Assembly (NCBI GenBank): GCA_003194525.1
Contig: NBIV01000092.1
Span: 185,779-249,778 of the forward strand
DNA length: 64,000 nt
Source: Gracilariopsis chorda
Lineage: Eukaryota; Rhodophyta; Florideophyceae; Gracilariales; Gracilariaceae
Reading direction: 5' to 3'
Both the position numbers and the translations under genes were made by a program. The notes beneath the pieces were generated by a model that worked only from the letters and a program-made list of their open reading frames with translations, ran no database searches and was not told the DNA's origin. Positions 32,572-45,406 of this stretch are shown in pieces; within the stretch, counting starts at the first letter, position 1, and each line of letters starts with the position of its first letter.

Positions 32572-33747
32572 TGTTCGAAGCTCTTACTTTCTCAAGGCAC
32601 TTATATTGTAGTTTCATACGATAGGTTCCTAATGCTCACGGCTGACGTTCTGAAGACATAAGGTAGTTGTAACTTCTGATTCTTCTACATAAAGCTTCTT
32701 TCCAAATGATTCCAGGAACACATCGAGATGCTCTATCCTGTAATAAGTGGAAGACCTTTTAGAACAAAACTACATTGCCAACCCCACTAGAAACGCACCA
32801 GTCAGACAACTACGGAGAACAACCCCTTTCCTCTGTTCGAGATTGGATATTCCGGCACTTATGGGTACATTACATAAGTACTTTCGGGGAGTGCAATTCT
32901 TGATGAAAAAATTGGAGACTGTTTGGTTTTGGTCTTTAATGAGCAATCGCGATACGTGATTGCGCAACTCGGATTAACCCAAAATATTGAATCTGTCGAT
33001 CACTTTTCCAGAACATGCTTGTAATTCCATGAAGAACTGTTCTACTTCTTGGTGTTAAACAATAGTAGGTTCATTATAGCTTGACTCCCTTTTTGGTGAT
33101 AGGGTTTTGATCATTCCTTGCTCTAGGCTCGTACAATGCTTATCTGACTTGTAGATCCTACCGGTATTTCAGTTTGTCTTTAAATTTCATCGACGCCAAA
33201 ATGAAAGAACATTTAGCTTGCGCTTGCCATTTTGCGTTCCTGATATTTCAATGACCAAGCTTTCAGATGCTCTGAACGAATTTGAACAGAACGAGAAAGT
33301 GACGATCTTTACAGACAGCAGCATGTCAAACAATTGTATGTGTTTCCGTCGAAAGAGGATGAATCTAACATCTTCAGGATGTCGGATAAATACGTGACGT
33401 TTTTGCCCTTCTAAAGCAGAGTGGAGTGAAGCATCGAGGTTGCTTGATGCGATGTGCGCGGTTGAAGTGGTTTGCAGTAGAAACGAGAAAATGCGCTTTC
33501 TTTGGACTTTGAGGTGATTGGTTGGGAAAATGAAAAGAGTGACCTGACACGTCGTCGTTGGGTACTGGTGGCATACACAAGATATGAACGTGACCCCCGG
33601 CCTGTGACCGGTTCGATGTATATGCTCATATATAACTTCAGAAGACTGTCCTCTCCAGTGGTCAACTCTCTGTGCCATTCTGTGCTCTGCACTGTGATTG
33701 GGTATGTCTTTACTCAAAGTACACCATGTATAATCAGCCCATGCCAA
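32572..33747 (-). other. Broken upstream region; no gene recognised
   Basis: Minus-strand segment RIEHLDVFLESFGKKLYVEES (about 32,745-32,685) looks like protease upstream sequence with stops. A 186-codon frame at 33,747-33,187 has no recognisable motif and is matched by an antisense frame of similar quality. Confidence 0.3.
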
Positions 33748-35659
33748 CTTACATGGGCTTCACATTTGTCGTAGCCCCCCTGGAATCACAAGGCTAAACC
33801 GCTTTGCGCTGGGTATCGTTGGGGTGGGAGACCACTGCAAGGTACTAGCGAGTCCCGCGCAGTGCACATGCGGTTCCGCCCGTCGAGGTGTGCTAACCTT
33901 CCAAAAAGGCTATAAAACACTATAAAGTTACGTCGGATGGGGAAACCAAATGGAGATGCGATTGTTCTATTAGCTAGATTAAGCCATGGAATAGACAATT
34001 AGCATTCTACTCATAGAAAGCAAATACCGTTGCCTTGGAACTAGGGGCACGTCTTGTAGGCTCACACACATGCACACACACACCTTACAACATCGCAGTC
34101 TGCGACCAAAATGAACAAGTGATTTGCTACGGCCATTGCGTGGAGGTTGCTCAACGCACAGCTAAGCATTGCAGCTGGTTATTGATTTCTAACGTGGCAT
34201 ATCTTTCTTCCCCTGAAACACTGAAACTGCCTCAGGCTCCGACTAAATCTTCAAGATATCGTACGTTATCATTCTTGGGCCCCAGCACCGCATATGAGAA
34301 AGTCAGGAACGCCAAAACGTCACTTTGCACTACTTTTGCCCATTTTTTGCCTATCACGGTATATGAAATCATCAAATTATTTTTAGTTATACAACCAGGC
34401 AAACAAAGCAAATGAAGAATTTGCAATGAAATTGAGCTACGACTCTCATAATTCGGGTGCAAAATAAACATCCTCTCTATTTTACTTTACCAAGAAAAAA
34501 GGCTCAACCAATTCCGCAAAAATCGGAAAGGCCATGTGAAAATTACATAAATAACTTAACTATTCAGCAGACTGCAATTATTGGCCATTGAAAGTCTTTG
34601 ACCTACCTTCACTAGTATCGGGAGAAGTGCAGGGTCTGGTTTCTAAACCTCAATACATTGGATGCACAGCAAAAATATATTTTTTCAGATGCCCGAAAAT
34701 TTCGGCAACTAATTCTCAGATCTTCGGCTTTGGCCACGCCGCTTTCCAAACGCAATTCCTAAAACAGCTACCCTTACATAGGTGAGCATAATACACCACT
34801 CAAAGCCCTCGATCCCTCCATGCACTCCAATATGTACCCTTCCCTTGCCCCAGCATGCTGATTTAGACCCCTTTACCATTGCAGCCATGCTCAACCATCT
34901 TGGTAGGGTTCGATTGTCCTTGAACCGTTACTGCATGCATCATCATTCCGTTTAGCGGTACTCTATCTGCTTTGCCTACGGCCGTGTTATATGGCCTTCT
35001 TCCCTGCTCTCTTTACTTCTTCATTCAAACTTGTTGTCATCAACAGCTCCTGCTTTGATAGAAGCGTACCCAGATACCTCGTCTTCTCCGTTTCTCACGT
35101 TCGGAAATCCCGTTGCAAAAAAACCCATCTTCTATCCCACCAACCTTTTGCACTCTCAACGTCTTTCTATCGCTCAATCATCAGCTCCACATCTCCAGAA
35201 GAGCATCACAGATTCAGTTACTAAGCCCGAGCTCCAACGTAGAATCTTCCGCCTGCATCAAATATCACACATTACTCGAACAGTAAACTTCAGATATATT
35301 AGCAAGACCTCGAAACACCTCTCTCAATAAACCAAGAAGGCAATCAGAACAAGGCTAACAATGACCTGCAGGAGCATAAAATGTTTATGTGTTCCACTTG
35401 TAAGGCCGATTTCTCGCTCACGCCTCAAACAATTGCAGAGTACTCACTACAGACTGGTATGGTATTCAGTAAAAGGCACTTTCTTTCGTAACACGATTCG
35501 ACTCCATAACCACCTAGACCCAACCAGTCCAACCCTGTGGCTAATTCCATGTTCTCACTAACACCAATGTTAATAAACCCTACACAAACTCCGAAACTAA
35601 TCCAGACAATGAATCTCCTGGTGATGATTCACTACCCCAAGGCAAGAATTAAAAGGGTC
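33748..35659. other. No gene recognised
   Basis: AT-rich, with short frames on both strands and a small CA-rich run at about 34,062-34,083. I see no transposon motif, tRNA or long repeat. Confidence 0.4.
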
Positions 35660-36860
35660 TCATATCTCCCTTACATAGATTTATTCACGTACAAGGGGGT
35701 ACATGTTGATTGAAAGGAGGCCGTGCGCCAATGAACACCCACGCACGCCCCCGTAAGCGCGTGCAAAATGTCTCTTGGCGCAACGTCTCCATTCCATTCA
35801 CCAAATTTACCTGCAGCAGCACCAAAGCTCATTGGCTGCTGCTGCATGTTTACTGTCGTTGTTGCTCACTTTCTGGCACTACAGCACCGCTACCTATCCT
35901 ACTGCACAGTGGTTTGTACTGCATTCATTTGGGCAGTGCCAGCCAACTACAATCGACTGTACTCTACATACAACAATGCAATGCCAGACACTCAGCAACG
36001 CGCAGGCGCTCAATTTCAACTTTATTTCATATTCATTCTAGGTGCCGAGGCCCTTATTGGTTTGCAGGCCGTGTGCAAGTGATAGTCAGCAGAAACACTC
36101 TGTAGATCTCTTAAAGTCACCCTCATTCAGCGACTCGTAGCGCCGCCCGTGGCCGAAGGCCTCTCTTACTTGTTTCTTAATTACAATGATTTACTGAAGT
36201 ATGAAAGGGTAGTTCTTGCTTGAACAGAGCTGTTTTGAAACAACTATGCCTGCACTCCCCCATTCAGCGCAGGTAAAAACCTCTTGTGTCGCAATGCCTC
36301 CGTTCCATTCAAGAAACGCAGCAGCAGCACCAGCCAAGCCTCAAAGTCCACTGGCTACTGCTGTATGTTGACTGCCGCAGCGGGTCAGTGGCTGGCACTG
36401 CAGCACTCCCACCCCCTACGCTGCGCAGTGGCTGGCACTGCTGTCATTTTGGCAGTGCCAGCCAATTAAATGCCACTGTGCTCTACACAGAATACTGCAG
36501 TGCCGGCCAATAACCAACGCCCGCACGCTCAATTACAACTCCATTCCATAGTCACTATCAGCGTCGTGGCCGTCATGGGTTTGCAGGCCATTTGCGAGCG
36601 ATAGCAAACAAAAACGGTCTACAGATTCCTAAAAATTACCGTCGTTCAGCAGCGTGCAGCGCCGCCCACCGCTGAAGGCCGCTTCTACTGGTCTCTCCCT
36701 TATATAGACTTACCAGCGTATGAGGGGGTACATGTTGAATGAACAAAAGCATTACGCCAATAACCACCCCGGCATATCATTTTACGCGCGTACAAAAACC
36801 TCTCTTGACCAAACGCCTTCCTCCCATTCACCAAAATCACCAGCAGAAGCAGCAGCAAAG
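35660..36860 (+). repeat. Tandem repeat, unit about 515 bp, 2.3 copies
   Basis: Three diverged direct copies: about 35,670-36,180, about 36,185-36,695 and a partial third from about 36,700. Markers recur at spacings of about 510 and 519 bp: AGGGGGTACATGTTGA (35,694; decayed near 36,204; 36,723), the CATTCACCAAA/CATTCAAGAAA block with CAGCAGCAGCACCA, CAGTGCCAGCCAA, GGTTTGCAGGCC, and a GCGCCGCCC...GAAGGCC block. No long frame is conserved between copies, so it is probably non-coding. Confidence 0.75.
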
Positions 36861-37471
36861 GTCAAAGCATATTGATGTTAGATTTAGTTACTATTTTACC
36901 TTTGTTTCAGTACAATTGACTCTATCATCACTATTGACGTGTGTACTTTTCCTATTTTTATTGTACTCGATCTCCTGAAGAGATCTGTTAGATAGTTGAC
37001 ATGTATACCTGACCACAAAGCCCAGTTGACATCTTTTGTGACATATTGCCAATATTACACGCCAACATACTTATGTCAGAAAACCCCCGATCGACCACTT
37101 GGCCAAATTTTGCTCCGAAATACTCATTGCCTACTCCTTACAACGATGGCAAACACCCTTCATGGCACAGTAATGATCAAATGGTCATAGAAGGTTCCCG
37201 AGAGATCCGTGCCAAGTCATCATGAGCACTTTGGGGTAATGTCAGATTATCAATACCCTGTATGTTGCTTATCCTTGCCAAGTTATAGAAGAAGTCATCT
37301 GCTGGGGAATTCGCCAAGTCATCAAAACAGGTAGACCTGGAATTGAACCCAGTTAACCACCCACATATGGAGGCCAACGAGAATACCAAGCATATTGCTC
37401 TTAAACACAGACAAGTTCTCATTGAATAGTGGAACTGATAGAACTGGGCTTGACTCTCTATATAAACCCCG
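36861..37471. other. No gene recognised
   Basis: Contains a sequence resembling a pol III B box on the minus strand (GGGTTCAATTCC, about 37,335-37,350), but no complete tRNA fold could be drawn around it. Confidence 0.35.
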
Positions 37472-38430
37472 ATGGATGCTCTGAAGTTCAACTCGGATCA
37501 TCATCCACTTTCAACAATTCTCAAACATTGCATCTCTTTTCCTAACGTTGGTAGCGTTCGCAAGAAAGCATTGCGCTTGCCTGAACCTGGTGACCATCCA
37601 GCCTTGGTGCATTTTGCTACACAAAATCTTCCAAGTTTGAATGAGCCACAGAGATCCAGATCATAGTGACTGTCATTTTTGACCAATTGTGTGTTTCCAG
37701 TGAGCTCAATACTCCGACTCAGTTTACCGCTGCCTTCGCCGTCGGTGTAGCACAACACTGACATATCCTTCGAACCACCGTCAACACTGCCGCCACTACC
37801 ACCAGTGTACCTCGCCGACCCCGGAACCCATGTAGCTGTCCGCAACCTCTCCTTAGAACCCTGGTCGCGGTCACCCAAACCGTTCGATAACCCCGTTTCG
37901 CGTGAACCCTGGACACATCGGAGTAAACCACCTTCTCCACAGCCAGCAGACCAGACTCCAGAAGCTCCACAAGAAAGTCAACAAGCATCCGTTGTGGATA
38001 AAGCTCCAAGAGTCCGCACGGGCTGGGAACCTGCTCGTCAAGCTTGTGACTCAGCCAATCAGAACCGCTTACGTGTCCTGCCGACCAGTGACGCGGCAAA
38101 CATCAAAGTTCACCGTGTGTCAAACTATCGCATCCGGCGCCAGAAGAAGGGTAGACTTCAATGTCTCGTTCGTACACCTAGGTTTGACGACTGCAATGTA
38201 CGCCTCAACAGCCGCACAAAACTCGAAGAACACCGTCACGTTACCAAACACAAGAACAAAGTGTTCTCGAAAACGTCCCCGCCTGGCTGTTATATTTGCA
38301 GAATACAGTCTTTCAACAATTGAAAGCATTACCAAGACCCCAGGAAAAGTAAAAAGTATCGATTGGCTAAGGAAAAAGAACAAATATGTCAACAGAGATA
38401 CGTCAATGGCCGTTTCTAGAAGATAAACAG
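37472..38430 (+). pseudogene. Unrecognised plus-strand coding fragments
   Basis: Frames 37,472-37,666, 37,805-38,323 and 37,902-38,426 overlap in different frames. The second includes a Pro/Gln-rich part and a Cys/His stretch (FDDCNVRLNS...EEHRHVTKH) reminiscent of a C2H2 finger that lacks one Cys. It lies upstream of the E6 gag and could be part of a leader or another element. No family assigned. Confidence 0.25.
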
Positions 38431-38631
38431 AATCTGGTGAAAAACTAAAAATCGGTCGTTCTACCCCTCAAGCTACCGTTTTTGGCTGCGTTCGATCTAC
38501 CGCTGCACCAAGATTCCCAAGCTCTGTCAAGGGAGAATTGGCGGTATAGGTCTGACTATCTTCTCAGTCTCTGGAACCCTTGTAACCTCGACTGAAAGAA
38601 CTTTACTTTAGCCACTCCAATACCCGTCCAG

Positions 38632-38702
38632 GTGATAAAAGTGAAGAAATTCGAACCCGAGACCTCGGACTGCCGATTTGCGGCCTGAAACCCCCTGATC
38701 AC
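38632..38702 (-). repeat. tRNA-like 71-nt sequence (tRNA-derived or SINE head)
   Basis: On the minus strand the ends GTGAT and ATCAC pair. A T-loop-like GGTTCGAAT (B box) and a GCAAAT anticodon-loop-like segment are at tRNA-like spacing. The T stem does not pair well, so it is not a functional tRNA by inspection. Confidence 0.25.
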
Positions 38703-38824
38703 ATCGTACGTTTTTATTCTGGCAAGGTTTCGAAAACCTCTGCATTATAACTACCAAGATCCAAATTTTTGGCCCAATAATTCAATCTATTGGCAAGTTT
38801 TTCCTGTTTCACTTTATTCCAAGC

Positions 38825-39520
38825 CATGTCGCACACTCCAGGAAGTGCTGCGCCCTCTCCACAGTTCTGCGTAAATCAGATGTTTCAAAATCTCGGACGT
38901 GGGCCGGAAATACACTTAGAAGGGTGCACAGACTAGAAAGAGAAGCTGAACAGAGGATCATATCACTCGAGTCTGCTCTAAACCTTCGTCTTAGCTCTAG
39001 AGGCAAATCTTCGTCCACTCCAAAGATCAATAAGCCTATTTTGTTTACTGGAAAGCAGAATATTGATAGCTGCATCACTAACGTCCAAAACGATCTTGAA
39101 GGAACGTCAAGCGAGAAGGCGCTTCCTATAGCACTCAGTTATACTGGTGGAGCTGCTCACGAGTGGTACGTTGCCCAAGTGAAGACTAAAACAGACTTAA
39201 CCACGCTACACGAGCTATTTGGTGTTCTGGAGAATCTCTTCAGAGTATTGAACTAAGAAAAACTTGCTCCCCATGGACTGAGCCTGTGGAAACAGATGAG
39301 AGACGTCCAGCAGTACAATGAAGACTTCTTGAAGACCATACTAAACATTCCTAATATCAGTATGGAAGAACAGGTAAACCGATACTCAGAAGGTCTGAAG
39401 AGCTTCATTTGGAAAGAAATTTGTACCAAAGAATACAAATCTGTTACGAACGCCATGAAGTATGCGGAAAGAGTTGAATCAGCGTATATAAAAGGGGGCT
39501 CCAGTAGGGTTGCCAGATAA
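38825..39520 (+). pseudogene. gag: E6 gag
   Basis: A start MSHTPGSAAPS at 38,825 is followed by a stop near 38,936. The main frame 38,924-39,256 shows a coiled N-terminus and the capsid pattern KPILFTGKQN...LSYTGGAAHEWY. After a stop, 39,296-39,520 continues it (QQYNEDFL...VNRYSEGLKSFIW...AMKYAERVE), which is the classic end of the Retrotrans_gag domain. Confidence 0.75.
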
Positions 39521-39925
39521 ACAGGCGCCTCTAGGGAGACAAACGGACCCATACCGATAGAAATTGGAAACATAAAGTAAGAGAAGCATAACCAGGACAC
39601 CAGAGAACCCTGCCGCAAGCGTGGACTTTATTTCCGCTGCAGAGGACCATTCTATAGAGCAAATGATCCCTGTTGCCCAGAAAACTCCCAGAGGAACTAA
39701 CCGACATGTCCTCAGTTCCGATCGAAACCACCGAACTCATAAAGACAACCAAGATCTCTACGACAAATATTAATGTCGAAAAACGCACGCAACACCCTAA
39801 TGCGAGTACCAAACTAGATCAAAAGAAATGCAGACTTTGACATCAAGGCTCACGTCACTCTTTGAAACCCCATCCCCAGGACGGTTACTTGCCCAATTAC
39901 GCTTAAACCGAAAACTTGTAAATCG
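39521..39925 (+). pseudogene. E6 gag-pol junction, eroded
   Basis: The expected zinc knuckle and protease start are not preserved in any single frame. A Cys/Arg-rich piece near 39,605-39,650 may be the knuckle remnant. Confidence 0.35.
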
Positions 39926-41460
39926 TTGTTTGATAACAGATCCGAAATCAGCTACCTTTCTAAATCTTTCATTAAATGTGTGGCAATTCCAATAGTCAAG
40001 ACGAACTACAAATCAGAAGTGGAGATTGGATCAACTACCTTCCTAGAGAAGACCGACGAAGATAGTGTCACATTAGAAATGGGACATCTCAAAGAGAAAA
40101 GAAGGATCGCCATATGTCCACTGTACGGATACGAAGCAATTCTCGAAAAGAACTGGGTTCACCAGTATAACTCTTACGTCAACCATCGAACAAACGTCAT
40201 ATCATTCCCCGTGGAAAATGAACAAGCTGTCATTCATGCTACATGGAAAGGCAAGAACAATATGAAAACAATCAACGCTATCAAGAAATGTATCCAGAGG
40301 AAGTTACCAGTATCTGCCGTTCGTGTACGACCACGAAATAAACCAGAAGAAACAAAAGTACAAGACCCCAACCTACAGTCGTTGTTAAGCGATTACAAAG
40401 AGGTGTTCCCCCATAAACTCTCAAGTGAACTACCGCCGAAACGAGAGCACCACTCTAACATCGACCTGCTACTCGATTCTATATCACTAAAGAAAGGAGT
40501 ATATCGAATGTCGGATAAAGAGCTTACAGAACTACGTAACCAACTCTACGAACTACTTCAAACAGGTTTCATCCAACTGAGCTCAAATTCTTGGGGTGCA
40601 CCCGTATTTTTCGTCACCAAGAAAGATGGGTCATTTAGGCTATGCATGGACAACCGAGACCTGAACTAACTAATGGTGAACAACAGCTATTTTATACCCA
40701 GGCTTGATGACATATTCGGTCTTTTAAGTGCAGCTAGAATATTCTGGAAAGCAGATCTCCGTTCAGTTTCTCATCAAATAAGGCTTTCCGAACAGTCGGT
40801 TCCTAGAACAGCCTTTCGTACCAGATACGCTCACTCTTTGCGTTCTTTGTACTTCCATTCGGATTTTCTAATGCGCCAGATGCGTTCGTGAGCCTGATGA
40901 ATGGCGTATTACGAGAGTACTTAGATGCTTTCGTCCTATTATATCTACATGACATTCATAATTACAGTACAAACGAAGAGGAACACTTGAAGCATATCAG
41001 ATGTTTACTTGACAAACTGCGCGACCACAAACTTTATGGGAAGCTTTCAAAATGGGAGTTTATGAAAAAGGGAGTGGAGTACCGATACATTATGAGTGCA
41101 GAAGGTATATCCGTCGAGGCGCAGAAAGTTGATGCAATCCTGAATTCGATGGCACCGAAAACCAAAACCGACGTCCAGGCATTTCTCGGGTTAGTAAATT
41201 ACTACCAAAGATTTATAAAGAACTGTTCCGCAATATCAAAACCTTTGACCAAACTATCCGCAAAATCCATGTTTCATTGGAATAAAGAACAAATTGACAG
41301 TTTTGAGTCTCTGAAGAAAGCTATAACGAGAACCCCAGTACTCAGACACATTGATTCAAAACTACCCATTATCATGACTACCGACGCTTCTCAATACGCC
41401 ATTGGAGCTGTCATAGAACTGGTCGAAAATAATGCTAAACGAACTGTAGCATGTTCGTGA
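39926..41460 (+). pseudogene. pol: E6 protease end and reverse transcriptase
   Basis: 39,926-40,669 carries a retropepsin-like segment (FDNRSEISYLSKSFI, with AILEKNWV) and RT fingers (GAPVFFVTKKDGSFRLCMDNRDLN). After a stop, 40,673-40,891 continues (PRLDDIFGLLSAARIFWKADL). A frameshift leads to 40,888-41,460 with SLMNGVLREYLD, the catalytic site and VQAFLGLVNYYQRF. The catalytic YxDD is YLHD (LLYLHDIHNYS), so an essential Asp is lost. Confidence 0.8.
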
Positions 41461-42480
41461 AGAAAATTGAACGCAGGAGAACAACATTATGCCGCCCATG
41501 AGAGAGAACTCGTGGGAGTCATAGACATGCTAAGAGTATGGAAAGTGTACCTCTATGGCCAAACGTTCACAGTATGTACAGACCACTACCCTTCGAAGTG
41601 TCTTGAATGCTAACCGAACCTTCTCCAAGACAGGTACGGTGGCTGGAAAAACTCGTTGAATTTGACTTTTCTTTTCAACCGATCAAAGAGAAATACAACG
41701 TTGTCGCAGATGCGCTTTCAAGATACCCAAAACATGCTGAAAAGCCTGAAGTGATGAACCGGTCATTACTTCAGGAAACAGTTTTCAGAGCTTTCAAAGT
41801 CAATGGGATATTTCATCTTTGTGAAGTATCCAACAAACACACGCGCGCATTCATCAACGCATATCTATACGACAAAGAGTTCACAAACTTATATACATGT
41901 GTCCACAAGGCCCACTAAACAAACGAAACCGATTTTAGTATAAATAAAGACTACTCTGCGTACCGAAAGGCCAGTTACGATTGAAGATACTACACGACAA
42001 CCAATACCAAGCTGTCTCTGGACACCTAGCGTTCGAAAGACATACGAAAAGATTCGGATGCTATATCACTCACTGTAAATCATTACCCCAAACGATTAAT
42101 GAATACGTTGACTCATGTCTGAAATGTCAAGAAACGAAATCATGACCCATCAAGTCACTGGGTCAGCTAAAACCATTACCTCTGCCAAGAAGGAATTGGG
42201 CACAAATTGCAATGGACTTCATCACACCGCTTCTTAAAAAGAAAAATGGGAATAGTGCATTGTCCGTAGTAGTAGACTGCCTATCCAAGTTGACCAGAAT
42301 TATTCCAATTGCATCGGATTTCACTGCCGTGCACACTGCAAAACCATATTTCAAACACATATACAGCCATGAAAATCAGATCTGTAAACTTTCCTCGCCC
42401 TTCAGAAAATTTCCTTGCTTCGAGCTGGTTCTCTACGTTTCGAATCACGAGCAAAAACTTAGTTCATTGTAGTACACTTG
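41461..42480 (+). pseudogene. pol: E6 RNase H and partial integrase
   Basis: RNase H begins before 41,460 (IIMTTDASQYAIGAV) and continues after a stop (GEQHYAAHERELVG, TVCTDHY), ending at VVADALSRYPK. Integrase zinc region: SGHLAFERHTKRFG ... CLKCQE. Core start: IAMDFITPLLKKK. The last alignable piece (FLASSWFSTF...LVHCST) is in another frame, and the catalytic Glu region is missing. Confidence 0.75.
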
Positions 42481-43102
42481 TACTACTATTCAATCCTATT
42501 AACATTGCATACACCTTGGTAAAAGACATAACTCAATGAATATGTAAGGATCCCTCTTTTAATCATAGACGTCAAAAGATTAGTCGTAAGATTACCTTCA
42601 CATACTTTGTGTACCCAAATTCTAGCCATCTCGCACTCCAAGCAGCCATGTAGCACACAATATACGCCATTAACTCGACGCGGTAAGTTTGCATCGATCA
42701 TTTGATGTTTAGCTACATCTCAATGGCGTCCGTTGTTGACAGAACATTGCTCATGACTACCGTGGCGACCGAAGTTGTAGTAAAGTGGCTCTAATGCACC
42801 TTACGAGTACCATTCTAACCAAATCTCAAATACAAACGATGGTTTGCATTGTCCGTCTACTTTGCACGCACTCCACCAACAATCACTCTACAATGAAGTA
42901 TGTATCGCTTTCATTGAACGTTTGCCTCAAATTTACTAACAACTTTTATTCTCCTAACCAGTAAAAACCGGTACTCTCTGCTTCTTGAATCGAATACTAT
43001 GGTACATCCTCTCTTACAAATTATTACCGATCTTATCGAAGATTACTCGGAGGATCTGCATACCAAGGTTTCAAATGCAATAGTGCGTTATTTTGGGTGA
43101 AC
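42481..43102. other. No gene recognised
   Basis: AT-rich spacer. A small inverted repeat GTAGTAC-actt-GTACTAC lies at about 42,469-42,486, at the point where E6 homology stops. Confidence 0.4.
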
Positions 43103-43942
43103 GCACTACCATTTGAGGTAGAATAGGCAGCATATGAATCTATCGAGAAAGCACTATCCTTCTCTTATCCATGGTTTCCAGACTATCCACTTACAACTTT
43201 GAAGATTTTGGCAATTGTGCTGAACTATCACAATCACATGAACACTAACATTATGAAACACATTAGACGTGTTACAGCTGATCGAACATCACACAGAATA
43301 ACGATTTTTGTGCACTCAATATACGTCGAAAATGGAAGAATTATTCCTAACGTGCTGCTTGATGTCGATGAGAATATGAGCTCCACTGTTTACATCGATT
43401 CTTTTCTGGTATTCTACAACAAGATGACCTATAACATATTTGCGGAACTATTCGTTTCTTTACTTGAGGAATACATCAAGCTGGGTAACATCTCTTGCGT
43501 CAATGGCAACTCTTTCGTTTGCAATGACTTCATACAAATGTTGTGCTCGAGACATGACATTGCCAGGTACTGTTAGCAGGAGACATCAACATCTGTGCCT
43601 CATTCGCTTCTGAAAAATCTATCTATTACTACTGCAAGAGTATTTAATGGACTGGTGCCTACTCTTTTGCGAAAACTCTATCTTTACGGCGTTTGGAACC
43701 TTTCTATAAGTTTTCCACATACGTGGGGTCGCTTCTACTGCATGGAGCATACTAATCCACATTCGGTGCATTTAATGGATCTCTTTTCCTCGGTATTCAT
43801 TCATAGTACTATGCTAACAACCTTCCGGGCTTCTACAGATTGCTGGTACGTCGAGCAAAGAAATGAAATGAAGTGCAAGGAAGGGCGGCCAATCCACTTA
43901 TACCTTTTGTTTCATTTGACAGGTTCACTTTTCTTTCAGTGA
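43103..43942 (+). pseudogene. Unrecognised coding region, one frame with two stops
   Basis: A single plus frame from ALPFEVE (about 43,103) to 43,942 is interrupted only by TAG near 43,121 and TAG at 43,574-43,576. Segments such as FSYPWFPDYPLTTLKILAIVLNY... and NIFAELFVSLLEEY read like a folded protein. No family recognised. A single frame over 840 bp in AT-rich DNA argues for past coding. Confidence 0.35.
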
Positions 43943-45385
43943 GAGCGCTACCGGAAACTTTGATTGCACTGGCTATGGTTTGAACGGGTTGGTAAACTTG
44001 GTTTTCATGTTTAAGATCATGTTCCTTTTGCACCGAGGTTTGATTTACGATCGATACAAAGACCATAACTGCTCTGGGAGAGAACAAAGTGACCTTCTTC
44101 GTATTCTGATCTTTGTTATCAGTATAAACTTGAACAGATTTTGCTCCATCTCAAGGGATAGAATCACAGCTATCTCTTCATTGTAATGGCCAGATAGCTC
44201 GTTCGGGAATTTGTTATGCACTTCAGTCGCGAGCTTCATGTTTCGATAAGCTCTTCGAGGTGACTATACTCTCGTAGTATTCATCGTCACTATATGAATA
44301 TTCTGCAGTATTATGGTCCTTCTCAACTCTTGAGGCTTTCATGTATCCTTTTGCAATCGCTTGGACGTCTATAGAAACAAACAGAACCGAAAACACGAAG
44401 ATACACAAGCTCTGAATTGCATTTTTGTTTCTGTTTCTTTCGATTCCTCTTTGCGCTCCATGTGTGATTTTTTATTCTGCTACGAGCGAGCAGTAGAGAC
44501 CTTAACTGATTCTCGATATATAAATTGAACAATTTTCTAGAACGTCGTTGAAGCTCTGGAAACACATCACTCTGTTTTATGACGAAGAGTTAATATAAGG
44601 CATTACAAAGTCCTCAAACAATATCAAGCATCATTTACAAGTAGGAAATACCATTCGTAATCTCTTGAAGCTACCGGTTATGGGAAGTCGAAACCTTTGT
44701 AATAACAATAAAAGGCGAAATCAGATGTAAGGGCAATCAAGTCTTCTAGTCCCGTCTCATCACTAAGGACACCAACAGTACGAAACCCATTGCTCCCATG
44801 TAGCCCTCGCGGGAGGTTTTGTCCGAAGCATTATCAGAATCCTTCCGTCGCTGCGTCGCATTTGCCCCTTGGTGCTTTTAATGCAGTTCGTTCTTCTTTC
44901 GGGCTCTTGCCTCTTCCTTACCTTTTTCGGTTTTGGACTTGATTTGCTTTTTCGGGGCCATGGCGGTAGATTTCTGGGAGGAGTGAGAAAAAGCGGTTGA
45001 GTATGGGGCTCTGAAAACAAGAAGAGATTGCTTATGAGGGAAAAGCTGAGCGCGGCTGAGAAAACTTCGAACGAGCTCCTTTTATGCTGTAGGGGGGGAG
45101 GAATGAGACCGACGCCAAAGCTTTTCCAGGAAGCGAGCAACACGACCTTGGAACCCCAAACACGTACCTTTTGTGCTGACTGGGGTTTTCAATATCCAGC
45201 GCAACATCAAAGCATTTCTAAAGCCATAGAAGTAGAAACGAGGTCACCTTGTCCATGGTCAAGCTCATCTAAGTCCATGTCCTCTTCCGCATCATCCACT
45301 ACCTCACATGAGATGTTTTCATCATCAAGAAATCTAGACTAGACCTGCCCATTAGACCTTCCGGCTATCGCCTCACGTTCCCCCC
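43943..45385. other. No gene recognised
   Basis: Short frames only. A Lys-rich minus frame starting MAPKKQIKSKTEKGKEE at about 44,961 ends after 27 codons and then continues past a single TAA to a short hydrophobic segment (GAMGFVLLVSLV); too little to call. Confidence 0.35.
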
Positions 45386-45406
45386 ACTTATACTAAAGCG
45401 GAAGTT

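Larger units (their letters stand above)
38825..42480 (+). mobile_element. E6: third Ty3/gypsy lineage, coding part only, 3' truncated
   Basis: Gag, protease-like region, RT, RNase H and the first part of integrase in order, AT-rich and without recognisable LTRs. It differs from both E0-E4 and E5 in sequence and composition. Coding homology ends near 42,480 inside the integrase core. Confidence 0.8.

Noticed and set aside
37322-37380. tRNA gene on the minus strand (B-box-like GGGTTCAATTCC)
   Set aside because: No D arm and no pairing acceptor stem; the T stem does not pair.
44763-45143. Small host gene encoding a Lys-rich, tail-anchored protein (RAMP4-like)
   Set aside because: Stop after 27 codons, no convincing splice pair, and the hydrophobic segment is weak.
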